NCBI RefSeq assembly: GCF_022568795.1
Contig: NZ_JAKZHU010000002.1
Coordinates: forward strand, 186,001-250,000
Origin: Arsenicicoccus dermatophilus
GTDB taxonomy: Bacteria; Actinomycetota; Actinomycetes; Actinomycetales; Dermatophilaceae
Length of the DNA: 64,000 bases
Direction of reading: 5' to 3'
Shown: in pieces, positions 49,780 through 59,244 of the stretch
How positions within the stretch are numbered: position 1 is the first letter of the stretch
Layout of the letters: the number at the start of each line of letters is the position of its first letter
Made by a program: the position numbers and the translations under genes
The notes under the pieces: model-generated
Told to the model about the DNA's origin: nothing
Seen by the model: the letters and a program-made list of their open reading frames with translations, nothing else
Databases searched by the model: none

Positions 49780-51327
49780 TCAGTCCTTCCGGAACATCGT
49801 CAGCATGCGCTGGGTCACGGTGAAGCCACCGGCGATGTTGATGCTGGCGAGGAGTATGGCGAGAAAGGCGAGGACCGCGACGAGCACGTTGCCGCCCGCC
49901 ACGCCGGCCTGGAGGATCGCGCCGACGACGATGATCCCGGAGACGGCGTTGGTCACCGACATCAGCGGCGTGTGCAGCGCGTGGTGCACGTTGCCGATGA
50001 CGTAGTAGCCGATGATGCAGGCGAGCGCGAAGACCGTGAGGTGGCCCAGGAAGGCCGACGGCATACCGAGGCTGAGCACGAGGAGCAGCAGCGCGGCCAC
50101 GGCGATCAGACCGAGTCGGCGGGCTGGGCTCGGTGGCGCCTTGGGCGCGGGGGGCGGGGCGCTGACCGCGGTGGCGCCGGCCGCGGCCGGCGGGGGTGCC
50201 GCCGACACCGTCACCGGCGGTGGCGGCCACATGACCTGCCCGCGCTGGACGATCGTCATGCCGCGCACCACCTCGTCGTCCATGTCCAGGACGTACTGCC
50301 CGTCCTTGCCCGGCGTGATCAGCTTGAGCAGGTTGACGAGGTTGGTGGCGTAGAGGCGGGAGGCGACCAGCGGCATCCGGTTGGGCAGGTTGGAGTGGCC
50401 GAGGATGCGCACGCCCTCCGGGGTGATGATCCGCTCGTCGGCGACCGAGCCCTCGACGTTGCCGCCGGACGCGGCCGCCATGTCGACGATCACCGACCCG
50501 CGCTGCATGCCCGCGACCATCTCGGCGGTGATCAGCCGCGGCGCCGGGCGGCCCGGGATCAGGGCGGTCGTGATGATGATGTCCATGTCGGGGACGGTCT
50601 TGGCGTAGAGCCGCGCGGCCGCCTCGTCGAAGGCCTGGGAGGTCTCGCGCGCGTAGCCGTCGGTGCTGCGCTGCATCTCGACGTCAACCGGCAGGAAGGT
50701 CGCGCCCATCGACTCGACCTGCTCGGCCACCTCGGCGCGGGCGTCGGTGGCGTAGACGATGGCGCCCAGGGCGTTGGCCGCGCCGATGGCCGCGAGCCCG
50801 GCCACGCCGGCGCCCACCACGAGCACCTTGGCCGGGGCGACCTTGCCGGCCGCGGTCACCTGGCCGGTGAAGAAGGAGTCGAACTCCTCCGCGGCCTCGA
50901 TCACCGCGCGGTAGCCCGAGATGTTGGACATGGAGGAGAGCACGTCCAGGCTCTGGGCGCGGGAGATGCGGGGCACCGAGTCGGTGGCCAGGACCGTGAT
51001 GTCCCGCCGGGAGTACATCTCGATCAGCTCAGGGTGGCGGCCCGCGCCGACCAGGGAGATGACCAGCGCGCCGTCGCGCAGCCGGTCGACGTCCTCCTGG
51101 CGGGGGGCGTGGATGCCCATGACCACGTCGGCGGCACAGGCCTGGTCCCGGTCCCCGATGCCGGCACCCGCAGCGACGTAGTCGTCGTCGTGGAAGCCTG
51201 CCTGCAGACCGGCCCCGCTCTCGACGATCACGTCGTAGCCGAGACCGCGCAGCTGCTCGACGTGCTTGGGGGTCGTCGCGACACGGGTCTCGCCCGGTCG
51301 CGTCTCGCGGGGTACACCGATCAGCAT
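49780..51327 (-). CDS. pntA: NAD(P) transhydrogenase alpha subunit (fused)
   Basis: A 515-residue subunit. Residues 1-370 form the NAD(H)-binding domain ([56 protein letters not shown]). A Pro/Ala-rich linker of ~35 residues ([17 protein letters not shown]) leads to three TM helices ([60 protein letters not shown]). Many actinobacteria split these as PntAa/PntAb; here they are fused through the linker. Start chosen at MLIGVPRE with GAGGTG upstream. Confidence 0.94.
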   Translation of the reverse strand: MLIGVPRETRPGETRVATTPKHVEQLRGLGYDVIVESGAGLQAGFHDDDYVAAGAGIGDRDQACAADVVMGIHAPRQEDVDRLRDGALVISLVGAGRHPELIEMYSRRDITVLATDSVPRISRAQSLDVLSSMSNISGYRAVIEAAEEFDSFFTGQVTAAGKVAPAKVLVVGAGVAGLAAIGAANALGAIVYATDARAEVAEQVESMGATFLPVDVEMQRSTDGYARETSQAFDEAAARLYAKTVPDMDIIITTALIPGRPAPRLITAEMVAGMQRGSVIVDMAAASGGNVEGSVADERIITPEGVRILGHSNLPNRMPLVASRLYATNLVNLLKLITPGKDGQYVLDMDDEVVRGMTIVQRGQVMWPPPPVTVSAAPPPAAAGATAVSAPPPAPKAPPSPARRLGLIAVAALLLLVLSLGMPSAFLGHLTVFALACIIGYYVIGNVHHALHTPLMSVTNAVSGIIVVGAILQAGVAGGNVLVAVLAFLAILLASINIAGGFTVTQRMLTMFRKD

Positions 51328-51389
51328 GCGCAGCACCTCAGGTCCGGTGATGTCGGGCCGGCGGGCTCCGCTGCCCGGCATCTGCTGGC

Positions 51390-51407
51390 CGTGACCGTGC
51401 GGTCACG
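51390..51407. promoter_or_regulatory. Palindrome upstream of pntA (candidate operator)
   Basis: CGTGACCGTGCGGTCACG is a perfect 8+2+8 inverted repeat located 63 bp before the pntA start on the leftward strand. It could be the binding site of a dimeric regulator of pntAB. Nothing else is seen in the 281-bp gap to the tRNA. Confidence 0.35.
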
Positions 51408-51608
51408 AGCCCCCCCAGCGTAGGACCGCGCCGGTCCGGACGCGCGAGCACCCCCGGCGGAGCGGGAGGAGCCCTGGGAGGCAACGGAGTCGGAGGGATG
51501 CCCGAGCCAGGGTGCGGGTGGACCTCGCGGTGGTGGCACCTGGGCGGGGCGGGCCGCTCCTGGCCGGACATGGCGGTGGCCCCCGACGTGATCGTCGGGG
51601 GCCACGGG

Positions 51609-51679
51609 AGGTGGAGACAGGAGTCGAACCTGTGTAGACGGCTCTGCAGGCCGCTGCCTAACCACTCGGCCACTCCACC
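51609..51679 (-). tRNA. tRNA-Cys (GCA)
   Basis: The reverse strand reads GGTGGAGTGGCCGAGTGG at the 5' end, an anticodon arm with loop CTGCAGA (anticodon GCA), a GGTTCGA T-loop and a 3' strand CTCCACC pairing fully with the 5' GGTGGAG. It is 71 nt with discriminator U and no encoded CCA. Confidence 0.96.
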
Positions 51680-51960
51680 GGGCGACGTGACTACTCTGAC
51701 TGGAGAGCACGCGTCCGGGCTAGACCCTTGCGGTCGATTGGCCCGCTTAGGCGCAACGAGATGACTGCGAGTCAGGCGATCGGGCAACCAGCAGTGCTGG
51801 GGGTCAGGGAACGGGCGCATAGCGTGGCGCGGACCTGATCACCGCGCGCCAGGACGAGGCGGCGGCGACCCGTGGCGGCCGTCCTGGAGCCGGTGGACCT
51901 CGAGCTCGCCCAGGACCCGCGGGCGGTCGGGGAGCGCGGGCTGACGCCGGCCGCACCGAG

Positions 51961-53400
51961 GAGCGCATCGAGTGGGTGGGGGTGCGGCACGAGGAGGTCG
52001 CGGCCTTCGCCGCCGGCGCGCAGTCCCAGCTCAGCGGCCGCATCGGGGTCTGCATGGGCACCGTCGGCCCGGGGGCGATCCACCTGCTCGACGGGTTGCT
52101 CGACGGGTTGTACGACGCGAAGAAGTCCCACGCGCCAGTCCTGGCGATCATCGGCCAGGTGCCCCGGGAGGAGATCGGCTCGGACTTCTTCCAGGAGGTC
52201 GACAACGACGCGTTGTTCCGCGACGTCGCGGTCTACAACCGCACCATCACCTCGCCCACGCAGATGCCCCAGCTCCTCGAGCAGGCGGTCGATGCGGCCT
52301 ACGCCCACCAGGGCGTCGCCGTCATCACCCTGCCCGGCGACCTCGGCGACCAGGAGCTGCCCAAGGGCACCGCGCCCGCCCACATCGCCCCCGCCGGGCG
52401 ACTGACCTGCGCCGCCGACCACCAGGTCGCCGAGGCCGCCGAGGCGTTGCGCGACGGCAAGGTCACCTTGCTGGTCGGCCGCGGGGCCCGCCACGCCCGC
52501 GACGAGGTGCTGCAGCTCGCCGAGGCCCTCCAGGCCCCGATGGTCCTCACCCTCAAGGGCAAGGAAGGGCTCGAGCACGACAACCCCTACCAGGTCGGCC
52601 AGTCCGGGCGCTGCTGCCCCGGCTCGTCGCCCGCACCGACCCCGGCCACCTGCAGGCCGCGCGCTCGGCATACGACTCCTGGGTGGAGCGTCGGCGCGCC
52701 CTCGTCGACCCGCAGCACGACGAGAAGCTGCTCGGCAGGATCCGCGCGGTCTTCGACAACCCCGACGACCGGATCCGCCCCGAGGCCCTCGCGCACGCCC
52801 TGGACCGACATGCGGCTCCGGACGCGATCTTCACCAGCGACACGGGTATGTCGACGGCCTGGCTCGCCCGCTTCATCACGATGAGCGGGACGCGGCAGCT
52901 GCTCGGGTCCTACACCCTCGGCTCGATGGCCAACGCCATGCCGCAGGCCCTGGGCGCCCAGGCCCTCGACCGCACCCACCGGGTGATCGCCTGCTGCGGC
53001 GACGGCGGCCTGATGATGCTCATGGGTGGCCTGCGCACCGCGGTGACCTATCGGCTGCCGGCGACCTTCGTGGTGTTCGACAACGGGCGGCTCGGGATGG
53101 TCAAGCTCGAGCAGGAGCAAGGCGGGCTGCCGGAGTTCGGCACCGTGCTGGACAACCCCGACCTGGCCGCCGTCGCCTCGGCCATGGGGCTGCACGCCCG
53201 CCGCGTCGAGGACCCTGCGCAGCTCGACGAGGCCGCCGCCTGGGCGCTGTCGCTGTCCGAGCCGGTGCTGCTCGACGTGGTCACCAACCCCGACGAGGTC
53301 GCCGTCCCGCCCAAGCCCACCGTCTCCCAGGGCTGGGGCTTCGCGATCGCCAAGACCAAGGAGGCCTTCGAGTCCGCCCGAGCCGCAGGCTCGCCGACCC
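51961..53400 (+). pseudogene. poxB: Decayed pyruvate oxidase/dehydrogenase (quinone) gene
   Basis: Strong PoxB homology in two frames. Frame 1 begins abruptly at ERIEWVGVRHEEVAAFAAGA, lacking the first ~45 residues, and runs to KGKEGLEHDNPYQVGQSG near 52602. Frame 2 resumes at RALLPRLVARTDPGHLQAAR and continues through FTSDTGMSTAWLARFITMSG and the ThDP motif CCGDGGLMML to VSQGWGFAIAKTKEAFES. About 75 residues that normally lie between are missing and the frame changes. No stop follows before the hairpin at 53403. It is inactive by truncation, internal deletion and frameshift. The 281 bases from the tRNA to here contain no supported gene. Confidence 0.85.
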
Positions 53401-53402
53401 GG

Positions 53403-53441
53403 GTCCGCCGGGCTCCCGACCACGTCGGGAGCCCGGCGGAC
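53403..53441. terminator. Perfect 18-bp terminator hairpin
   Basis: The arms at 53403-53420 and 53424-53441 (GTCCGCCGGGCTCCCGAC and complement) enclose a CAC loop. It sits 8 bp from the stop of the leftward MFS gene and ends the deo operon; on the other strand it served poxB. Confidence 0.88.
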
Positions 53442-53448
53442 CGGCCGG

Positions 53449-54876
53449 TCAGCCCGCGTCGAGGGCGGCCGCGGGGGCCGTCCGCTCGCGACGCTCGACC
53501 GCCGCGATGGCCACGCGGTAGGCCGCCAGCCCGAGAACCGCCACGGCGGCCAGCACGAGCATGATGTTGGCGAACGACGCCGCCGTGTCGCCCGGCGCGG
53601 TGGTGAGCGCGTCGAGGACATGCGGCTTGGCGTCGATCAGCTTGGCGGTGTAGGCGATCCCGACCGGCACGGCGATGTTGATGGTCAGGTTGTAGAACCC
53701 CACCGCGAGGCCGGAGCGTTCCGCGGGGATGCCCTTGACGGCCGTGTCGAGCAGCGGGGCGTACATCAGGGCGAAGGCCGACGAGAAGACCACCATGGAC
53801 AGCACCAGCGGGACGACGGACCCCGTCATCAGGATCGCCGGCAGGGCCAGGGCGAGCGCGACGAGAGCGATGGCGATGGTGATCGCGGCCCGGGACGACA
53901 GGTGCCGGGCGATGCGACCGCTGGCCGCGCCGACCAGCGCCGCGGCGACGTAGCCCGGTACCAGCAGGAGCGAGATGTCGCTCAGCTCGAAGCCGTGCAC
54001 CCCCGAGACGAGGAAGGGGAACATGAAGCCGTAGCCGAGCTGCACCGAGTACGTCAGGAAGACCACCACGAGCATCCCCGTGTAGCGACGGTTGACGAAG
54101 AACGCGGGGGTGATGAGGGCGCCGGGACGGGTCCGGATGTGCCAGGCGAAGGCCGCGATCCCGAGGACCACGGGGATCAGCCACACGACCGCGAAGGCCT
54201 GCATGAACATCATCAGGCCGGTCGCGAACACGGCGACGAGGAGCAGGCCCACCACGTCGAGGTGGGTGCGGGTGTGCTCCTCGGCGGGGATCGTGCGCAG
54301 GACGGCGGGGACGGCTAGCAGCGACAGCAACGGCACGAGGAAGAGCCCGGTCCAGCCCAGGTAGTCGCTCATGAAGCCGCCACCGAGGGTGCCGAAGAGC
54401 AGGGAGAGCTGGAAGCAGCTGGTGGAGTAGCCGAGGTAGGTCTTCTGGTCCGCGGCCGAGAGGTGCTTGGTGACGTAGATGACGTACAGGGTCTCGGCGG
54501 CGGCCAGGCCCGCCGTCTGGACGATGCGGCCGGTGAGGACCAGCGGGAACGACCGCTGACCCGCGAAGCCCAGCAGCGATCCGACGCAGATCATCACGAT
54601 GGCCGCGACGAGCAGCCGGCGGATGTCCACGGAGTCGGCGAGGGTGGCGTAGACCACGGCTCCGATGCCGATCAGGATGCCGGCGAACGTCGCCTGCAGG
54701 CTCACGGTGGCCACGGACAAGCCCAGGTCGTCGGCCATGGGCTTGGAGATGAACTTGAAGCCGTTGTCGATGACCAGGGAGAAGACGAACAGCGCGAGCA
54801 GCACGGGCACGGCGCGCCGGGGATCCGCGGCCCGCGAGGTGGCCGCGGACGCCGAGGCGGAGACGGAGGTCGACAT
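53449..54876 (-). CDS. MFS transporter of the deo operon
   Basis: A 475-residue, 12-14-helix major facilitator (VPVLLALFVFSLVIDNGFKF; LGYSTSCFQLSLLFGTLGGG; MLVVVFLTYSVQLGYGFMFP). The A-motif is modified (ADSVDIRRLL). It is the last gene after deoC, the phosphosugar mutase and deoD, 10 bp from deoD, so uptake of nucleosides or deoxynucleosides is likely. This is a different family from NupC or CNT carriers. Confidence 0.85.
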   Translation of the reverse strand: MSTSVSASASAATSRAADPRRAVPVLLALFVFSLVIDNGFKFISKPMADDLGLSVATVSLQATFAGILIGIGAVVYATLADSVDIRRLLVAAIVMICVGSLLGFAGQRSFPLVLTGRIVQTAGLAAAETLYVIYVTKHLSAADQKTYLGYSTSCFQLSLLFGTLGGGFMSDYLGWTGLFLVPLLSLLAVPAVLRTIPAEEHTRTHLDVVGLLLVAVFATGLMMFMQAFAVVWLIPVVLGIAAFAWHIRTRPGALITPAFFVNRRYTGMLVVVFLTYSVQLGYGFMFPFLVSGVHGFELSDISLLLVPGYVAAALVGAASGRIARHLSSRAAITIAIALVALALALPAILMTGSVVPLVLSMVVFSSAFALMYAPLLDTAVKGIPAERSGLAVGFYNLTINIAVPVGIAYTAKLIDAKPHVLDALTTAPGDTAASFANIMLVLAAVAVLGLAAYRVAIAAVERRERTAPAAALDAG

Positions 54877-54886
54877 ACCGCTGCCC

Positions 54887-55603
54887 TCAGGCCATCTCGA
54901 GGGCGATGTCGATCATCGCGGTGAAGGCCGTCTGCCGCTGCTCCGGCGTCGCCGCCTGGCCGCGCGTGATGTGGTCGCTGACGGTCAGGATGGCGAGGGC
55001 GTCGACGCCGGCGGCGGCCGCGGTGGCGAACAGCGCAGCGGCCTCCATCTCGACCCCGAGGACACCCATGGCCGCCCAGCGGGGGAGCGCCGTCTCGTCG
55101 GCGTCGTAGAACACGTCGCTGGACAGCACATTGCCCACGTGCACGGGTCGGCCCTGCCGGTCCGCGATCTGCTTGGCCTTGTCGAGGAGGCGGTATGACG
55201 AGAGCGGCGCGTAGGTCCCGGGCAGTCGGAACTGATGGAGGAAGGCCGAGTCGGTGGACGCCCCCTGGGCGAGGATCACGTCGAAGAGGTCGATGTCCTC
55301 CGACAGCGTGCCGCAGCTCCCCACCCGGATCAGCTCGCGCACGCCGAAGGAGTGGATCAGCTCGTGGGAGTAGAGGCCCATGGAGGGCATGCCCATGCCG
55401 GTCCCCATGACCGACAGCGGGCGACCCCGGTAGGTGCCGGTGTAGCCGAGCATCCCCCGGACCTCGTTGAAGCAGACCGCGTCGTCGAGGAAGGTCTCGG
55501 CGATGAACCTGGCGCGAAGCGGGTCTCCGGGCAGCAGGATGGTCTCGGCGATGTCGGCGAGGGGCTTGATGTGCGGGGTCGCCGCGGGTGTCTGGACGGA
55601 CAT
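54887..55603 (-). CDS. deoD: Purine-nucleoside phosphorylase DeoD
   Basis: A 238-residue hexameric-type PNP that splits purine (deoxy)nucleosides with phosphate. Motifs: ETILLPGDPLRARFIAETFL (phosphate site), GTGMGMPSMGLYSHELI, RVGSCGTLSEDI, GVEMEAAALFATAAAAGVDA (substrate Glu) and LTVSDHI (catalytic Asp). It supplies ribose/deoxyribose-1-phosphate to the mutase encoded upstream. Confidence 0.96.
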   Translation of the reverse strand: MSVQTPAATPHIKPLADIAETILLPGDPLRARFIAETFLDDAVCFNEVRGMLGYTGTYRGRPLSVMGTGMGMPSMGLYSHELIHSFGVRELIRVGSCGTLSEDIDLFDVILAQGASTDSAFLHQFRLPGTYAPLSSYRLLDKAKQIADRQGRPVHVGNVLSSDVFYDADETALPRWAAMGVLGVEMEAAALFATAAAAGVDALAILTVSDHITRGQAATPEQRQTAFTAMIDIALEMA

Positions 55604-55644
55604 GTCACTTCCTTGTGCGGGGTGGTGCGAGGTGGTGGTAGGGG

Positions 55645-55701
55645 CCCGCCCTCCCGGGACGGGAGGGCGGGGTGCAGGTCCGACGGGGGTCGGACCTGCA
55701 C
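55645..55701 (-). terminator. Two tandem strong hairpins between the mutase gene and deoD
   Basis: Hairpin 1: CCCGCCCTCCCG (55645-55656) with CGGGAGGGCGGG (55660-55671). Hairpin 2: GTGCAGGTCCGAC (55672-55684) with GTCGGACCTGCAC (55689-55701). They lie back to back within an operon, just after the mutase stop. They may give partial termination or stabilise processed mRNA ends rather than stop transcription entirely. Confidence 0.65.
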
Positions 55702-55703
55702 GA

Positions 55704-57377
55704 TCAGAGGCCCAGCAGGGCGGTGAGCTCGGCGCCCAGCCGCTCGAGGCGGTCGGTGGCCTCGCGGCGCGGCACCCGGTCGCCGTCCATGGGGACGACG
55801 ACCTCGAGGTAGCACTTGAGCTTGGGCTCGGTGCCTGACGGCCGGACGATCACCCGGTCGTCCGCGGCGGTGCGCAGGAGCAGGCCCTCGGTCGGCGGCA
55901 GGCCGGTGTGCCCCTCGGACAGGTCCACCCGCTCGACGACGGGAGACCCGAGGAGATGCGCAGGGGGCTGTCGGCGCAGGCGTGCCACCGCCTCGGTCAT
56001 GAGGCCGAGCTCGGCGACCCGGAAGGCCAGCTGGGACGTGGCGTGCAGACCGTGCCGTCGGGCGAGGTCGTCGAGCTGGTGGGGGACGGTGCGGCCCGCG
56101 GCCAGCAGGTCCTCGACCAGGGTGACGGCGCGCACCGCGGCAGAGATCCCGTCCTTGTCGTGGACGGCGCAGGGATCGGTGCAGTAGCCGATGGCCTCCT
56201 CGTAGCCGAAGCGGATGCCCGGGGTGCGCGCGATCCACTTGAAACCGGTGAGGGTGGCCCGGTGCTCCAGGCCGTGCTCGGCGGCGATCCGGCTCAGCAG
56301 CCGGCTGGACACGATCGAGCAGGCCAGCACGTCGCCGTCACGGGCGTCGTCGCGGGCTGCCTGCTCACCGAGCAGCGCGCCGATCTCGTCGCCGGTGAGC
56401 TGCCGCCAGGTGCCGTCGGGCATCGGCACGGCCAGGGAGCAGCGGTCGGCGTCCGGGTCGAGGGCGACGACGACGTCGGCGTCGATCTCGCGGGCGGCGG
56501 CCAGCGCGAGGTCGAGGGCGCCGGGCTCCTCGGGGTTGGGGAAGTCCACGGTCGGGAAGTCCGGGTCGGGATCGGCCTGGGCCGCCACGACGTGCACGTC
56601 GGCCAGGCCGGCGCGGCGCAGCACCTCGACGGCGGTGGCTCCTCCGACACCGTGCAGGGGGGTGAGGACGACCCGGACGGGGCTGGGGCCGCGCGCCCCC
56701 CGCAGCGAGGCGGCCCGGGTGACGTAGGCCTCGAGCACGTCGTCCTCGACGGGAAGGACGCCCTCGGTCGAGCGGGCGATGTCGCAGGCGGGTGGGGCCG
56801 CCGCGATGCAGGCGGCGATGTCGGCGTCGGCGGGCGGCACGATCTGCACGCCGCGACCGTCCTCGTCGGTGGCCCGGCCTCCGAGGTAGACCTTGTAGCC
56901 GTTGTCCCCGGCGGGATTGTGCGAGGCGGTGACCATGACGCCCGCGTCGCACCCGAGGGCCCGCACGGCGTAGGCCGTCACGGGGGTGGGCAGGCGTCGG
57001 GGGAGGGTGAGGACAGCGATGCCCTGGGCCGCCAGGGTCTGCACGGTCGCGTCCATGAAGGCGTCGGAGCCGTGGCGGGCGTCGCAGCCCACGACCACCC
57101 TGGGGCGTCCGCCGACCGTGTCGAGCAGGTAGCGCCCGAGGCCGTGGCTCGCACGGGTGACGACGGCGACGTTCATGCGGGACTCCCCGGCCCCGACGCG
57201 GCCGCGCAGGCCGGCGGTGCCGAAGGTCAGCGGCCCCTCGAAGCGGGTGGCCAGGTCGGCCGCGGCGAGCTCCTCGCCCTGGGCGGCCCTCTCGACCAGC
57301 TCGAGCAGCTCGGCGCGGGTCACGGGGTCCGGGTCCTGGGCGGCCCAGCTGCGGGCGCGCTCGACCACGGCGTTCAT
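55704..57377 (-). CDS. Phospho-sugar mutase (PGM/PMM family; probable phosphopentomutase role)
   Basis: A 557-residue alpha-D-phosphohexomutase. Domain I has [18 protein letters not shown] and the phosphoserine loop [18 protein letters not shown]. The metal loop is [16 protein letters not shown]; the sugar loop is [20 protein letters not shown]; the phosphate loop is [18 protein letters not shown]. Sequence suggests PgcA/PGM2-type, but its place between deoC and deoD indicates conversion of (deoxy)ribose-1-P to 5-P. It overlaps deoC by four bases. Confidence 0.92.
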   Translation of the reverse strand: MNAVVERARSWAAQDPDPVTRAELLELVERAAQGEELAAADLATRFEGPLTFGTAGLRGRVGAGESRMNVAVVTRASHGLGRYLLDTVGGRPRVVVGCDARHGSDAFMDATVQTLAAQGIAVLTLPRRLPTPVTAYAVRALGCDAGVMVTASHNPAGDNGYKVYLGGRATDEDGRGVQIVPPADADIAACIAAAPPACDIARSTEGVLPVEDDVLEAYVTRAASLRGARGPSPVRVVLTPLHGVGGATAVEVLRRAGLADVHVVAAQADPDPDFPTVDFPNPEEPGALDLALAAAREIDADVVVALDPDADRCSLAVPMPDGTWRQLTGDEIGALLGEQAARDDARDGDVLACSIVSSRLLSRIAAEHGLEHRATLTGFKWIARTPGIRFGYEEAIGYCTDPCAVHDKDGISAAVRAVTLVEDLLAAGRTVPHQLDDLARRHGLHATSQLAFRVAELGLMTEAVARLRRQPPAHLLGSPVVERVDLSEGHTGLPPTEGLLLRTAADDRVIVRPSGTEPKLKCYLEVVVPMDGDRVPRREATDRLERLGAELTALLGL

Positions 57378-58027
57378 CGGGTCTCCTCCTGCAGGACGGC
57401 TGCGGAGGCGGACAGGCCGAGCCGGGTGGCGCCGGCCTCGATCATGGCGCGGGCGTCGGCGGCGGTGCGGATGCCACCGGACGCCTTGACCCCGAGCCGG
57501 CCCCCGACGGTGGCAGCCATCAGGGCCACTGCCTCGACGGTGGCTCCCCCGGCGGGGTGGAAGCCGGTCGAGGTCTTGACGAAGTCGGCACCGGCGCGCT
57601 CCGCGGCCTGGCAGGCCGCGACGATCTCGTCGTCGGCCAGGGCGGCGGACTCGATGATGACCTTGAGCACGACGGGCGCGGGGCAGGCATCGCGCACCGC
57701 CCGGATCTCGGCGGCGACAGCCGCCACGTCACCGTCCCGCAGGGCCCCGAGGTCGATGACCATGTCGACCTCGTGGGCGCCCCGCCGCACGGCCTCGGCG
57801 GCCTCGGCCGCCTTGACCTGTGCGGTGTGCGCCCCCGAGGGGAAGCCGCACACGGTGGCGACGCGGAGCGAGGCCGGGACCTCGACGGGGAGGAGGCTCG
57901 GGGACACGCACACCGACCAGACCCCGAGCTGCTCCGCCTCGGCCACGAGCCGGCGCACGTCGGCGGCCGTGGCGTCGGGTGCGAGGAGGGTGTGATCGAT
58001 GAGGGGTGCGATGTCCTGGGCTCGCAT
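57374..58027 (-). CDS. deoC: Deoxyribose-phosphate aldolase
   Basis: A 217-residue TIM-barrel aldolase cleaving deoxyribose-5-P to acetaldehyde and glyceraldehyde-3-P. Motifs: [40 protein letters not shown], the Schiff-base Lys in [13 protein letters not shown], and [15 protein letters not shown] plus [16 protein letters not shown] 58027 follows AAGGAGG; an upstream in-frame start is less likely. It is the first gene of the operon. Confidence 0.96.
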   Translation of the reverse strand: MRAQDIAPLIDHTLLAPDATAADVRRLVAEAEQLGVWSVCVSPSLLPVEVPASLRVATVCGFPSGAHTAQVKAAEAAEAVRRGAHEVDMVIDLGALRDGDVAAVAAEIRAVRDACPAPVVLKVIIESAALADDEIVAACQAAERAGADFVKTSTGFHPAGGATVEAVALMAATVGGRLGVKASGGIRTAADARAMIEAGATRLGLSASAAVLQEETR

Positions 58028-58053
58028 AAGACCTCCTTGTGAGCTGCTGAACA

Positions 58054-58135
58054 TTTGTGCCGCCAGATCAGAACGAACGATCAGACGCTAGCAAGGCGAG
58101 AACGAAAGTCGACATCCGGGGGCACCTTTGTGCCG
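58054..58135. promoter_or_regulatory. Candidate operators of the deo regulator
   Basis: TTTGTGCCG occurs at 58054-58062 and 58127-58135, 73 bp apart (about seven helical turns), in the divergent promoter region. The second copy is part of the palindrome GGCAC-CTTT-GTGCC (58121-58134). GAACGAA also recurs (about 58071 and 58100). Tetrameric SorC-type repressors commonly bridge two such sites. Confidence 0.45.
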
Positions 58136-58175
58136 AGCCGCGGGATAAGGTCGTGCGCGGACGAGAGGGATGACC

Positions 58176-59150
58176 ATGGAGAGTCGGCTCGAGCAGGCCA
58201 TCGACGCGGCCAAGCTCTACTACGGTCGTGGGGTCTCCCAGGAGGACGTCGCTCGCACCCTCGGCGTCTCCCGCCCCACGGTGTCCAAGCTCATCCAGCT
58301 CGCCAAGGAGCGCGGGTTCGTCACCGTCGCCATCCACGACCCGAGGGAGGCGACCTCGAAGCTCGGTGTCGAGCTCTCCCGCCGCTACGGGCTCGAGGCC
58401 GTGCGCCTCGCCGTCGGAAGGAACGACCCCGCAGCGCCGTACGACCAGGTCGGGGGCGTGGGCGCGGCGCTCCTGGAGGAGCTGGTCCAGGACCGTGACC
58501 GGATCGGTGTCGCCTGGGGCGGCCACGTCCACGCGACGGCGCGCTACCTGCGCCCCGGGTCGCGGGAGGGCGTCGAGGTCGTGGCCCTCGAGGGGGGTCG
58601 CCCCGACGCGTCGCTCTCGGCCGGCGAGCACGAGACCATCACCCTGCTGTGCGACGCGTTCAACGCCCACCCGTGGGTGCTCCACCTCCCCGCGCGGTTC
58701 GACAACCCCGCGATCGTGCGCCTCGTCCACGAGGAGCGCGTCATCCGTCAGGTGCTCGACCTCGGCTCGGCGGTCGACACCGCGGTGTTCACCGTGGAGG
58801 CCGTGGACCCCGCCCACCTGGGCCAGGTCTCCGGCAGCCTGACCGCGCGCGAGCTCGCCGAGGTGCGCGACCGGGCCGTGGCCCGGGTGTGCTCGCGGTA
58901 TGTCGACGAGGCAGGCAAGGCCGTCTCGCCCACCCTGGAGGCGCGCACCATCGCCGTGGGGCTGGACGACCTGCGCGCCAAGCGCCGCCGGATCTGCATC
59001 GGCGGTGGCCGGGAGCGGTCTCGTGCCCTCCAGGTCGCCCTCGCCGCAGGCTTTGTCACGCATCTGGTGACCGACGTCGCCGCGGCCGAGGGGATCCTCG
59101 CGCACGAGGACCGCTCCGTGTCCTTCGATCGCTCTCGTCGGGGGCGGTGA
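58176..59150 (+). CDS. deoR: SorC/DeoR-type sugar-binding transcriptional regulator
   Basis: A 324-residue regulator with an N-terminal HTH (LYYGRGVSQEDVARTLGVSR, PTVSKLIQLAKERG) and a C-terminal sugar-phosphate effector domain (DRIGVAWGGHVHATARYLRP; CIGGGRERSRALQVALAAGF), as in Bacillus subtilis DeoR. The effector should be deoxyribose-5-phosphate. It is divergent from deoC. ATG 58176 has GAGAGGG at good spacing; ATG 58170 abuts it. Symbol given by family and context. Confidence 0.88.
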   Translation: MESRLEQAIDAAKLYYGRGVSQEDVARTLGVSRPTVSKLIQLAKERGFVTVAIHDPREATSKLGVELSRRYGLEAVRLAVGRNDPAAPYDQVGGVGAALLEELVQDRDRIGVAWGGHVHATARYLRPGSREGVEVVALEGGRPDASLSAGEHETITLLCDAFNAHPWVLHLPARFDNPAIVRLVHEERVIRQVLDLGSAVDTAVFTVEAVDPAHLGQVSGSLTARELAEVRDRAVARVCSRYVDEAGKAVSPTLEARTIAVGLDDLRAKRRRICIGGGRERSRALQVALAAGFVTHLVTDVAAAEGILAHEDRSVSFDRSRRGR

Positions 59151-59244
59151 GCCTCTCTCCGCTCATGTGCCCGGGCCCCGCCGAGGCCGGGTCTGTCGGT
59201 CCGCGTGGCTAGGGTGGTGCCCGAACGGCGGAGGAGGCCCGAGG

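Noticed and set aside
46922-50005. A 1027-codon rightward open frame antisense to pntAB
   Set aside because: It is a shadow of the channel and transhydrogenase genes with low-complexity Arg/Ala/Gly/His translation.
51772-52671. A 299-codon leftward frame over the poxB relic
   Set aside because: The forward strand has clear ThDP-enzyme homology in two frames; the reverse translation has none.
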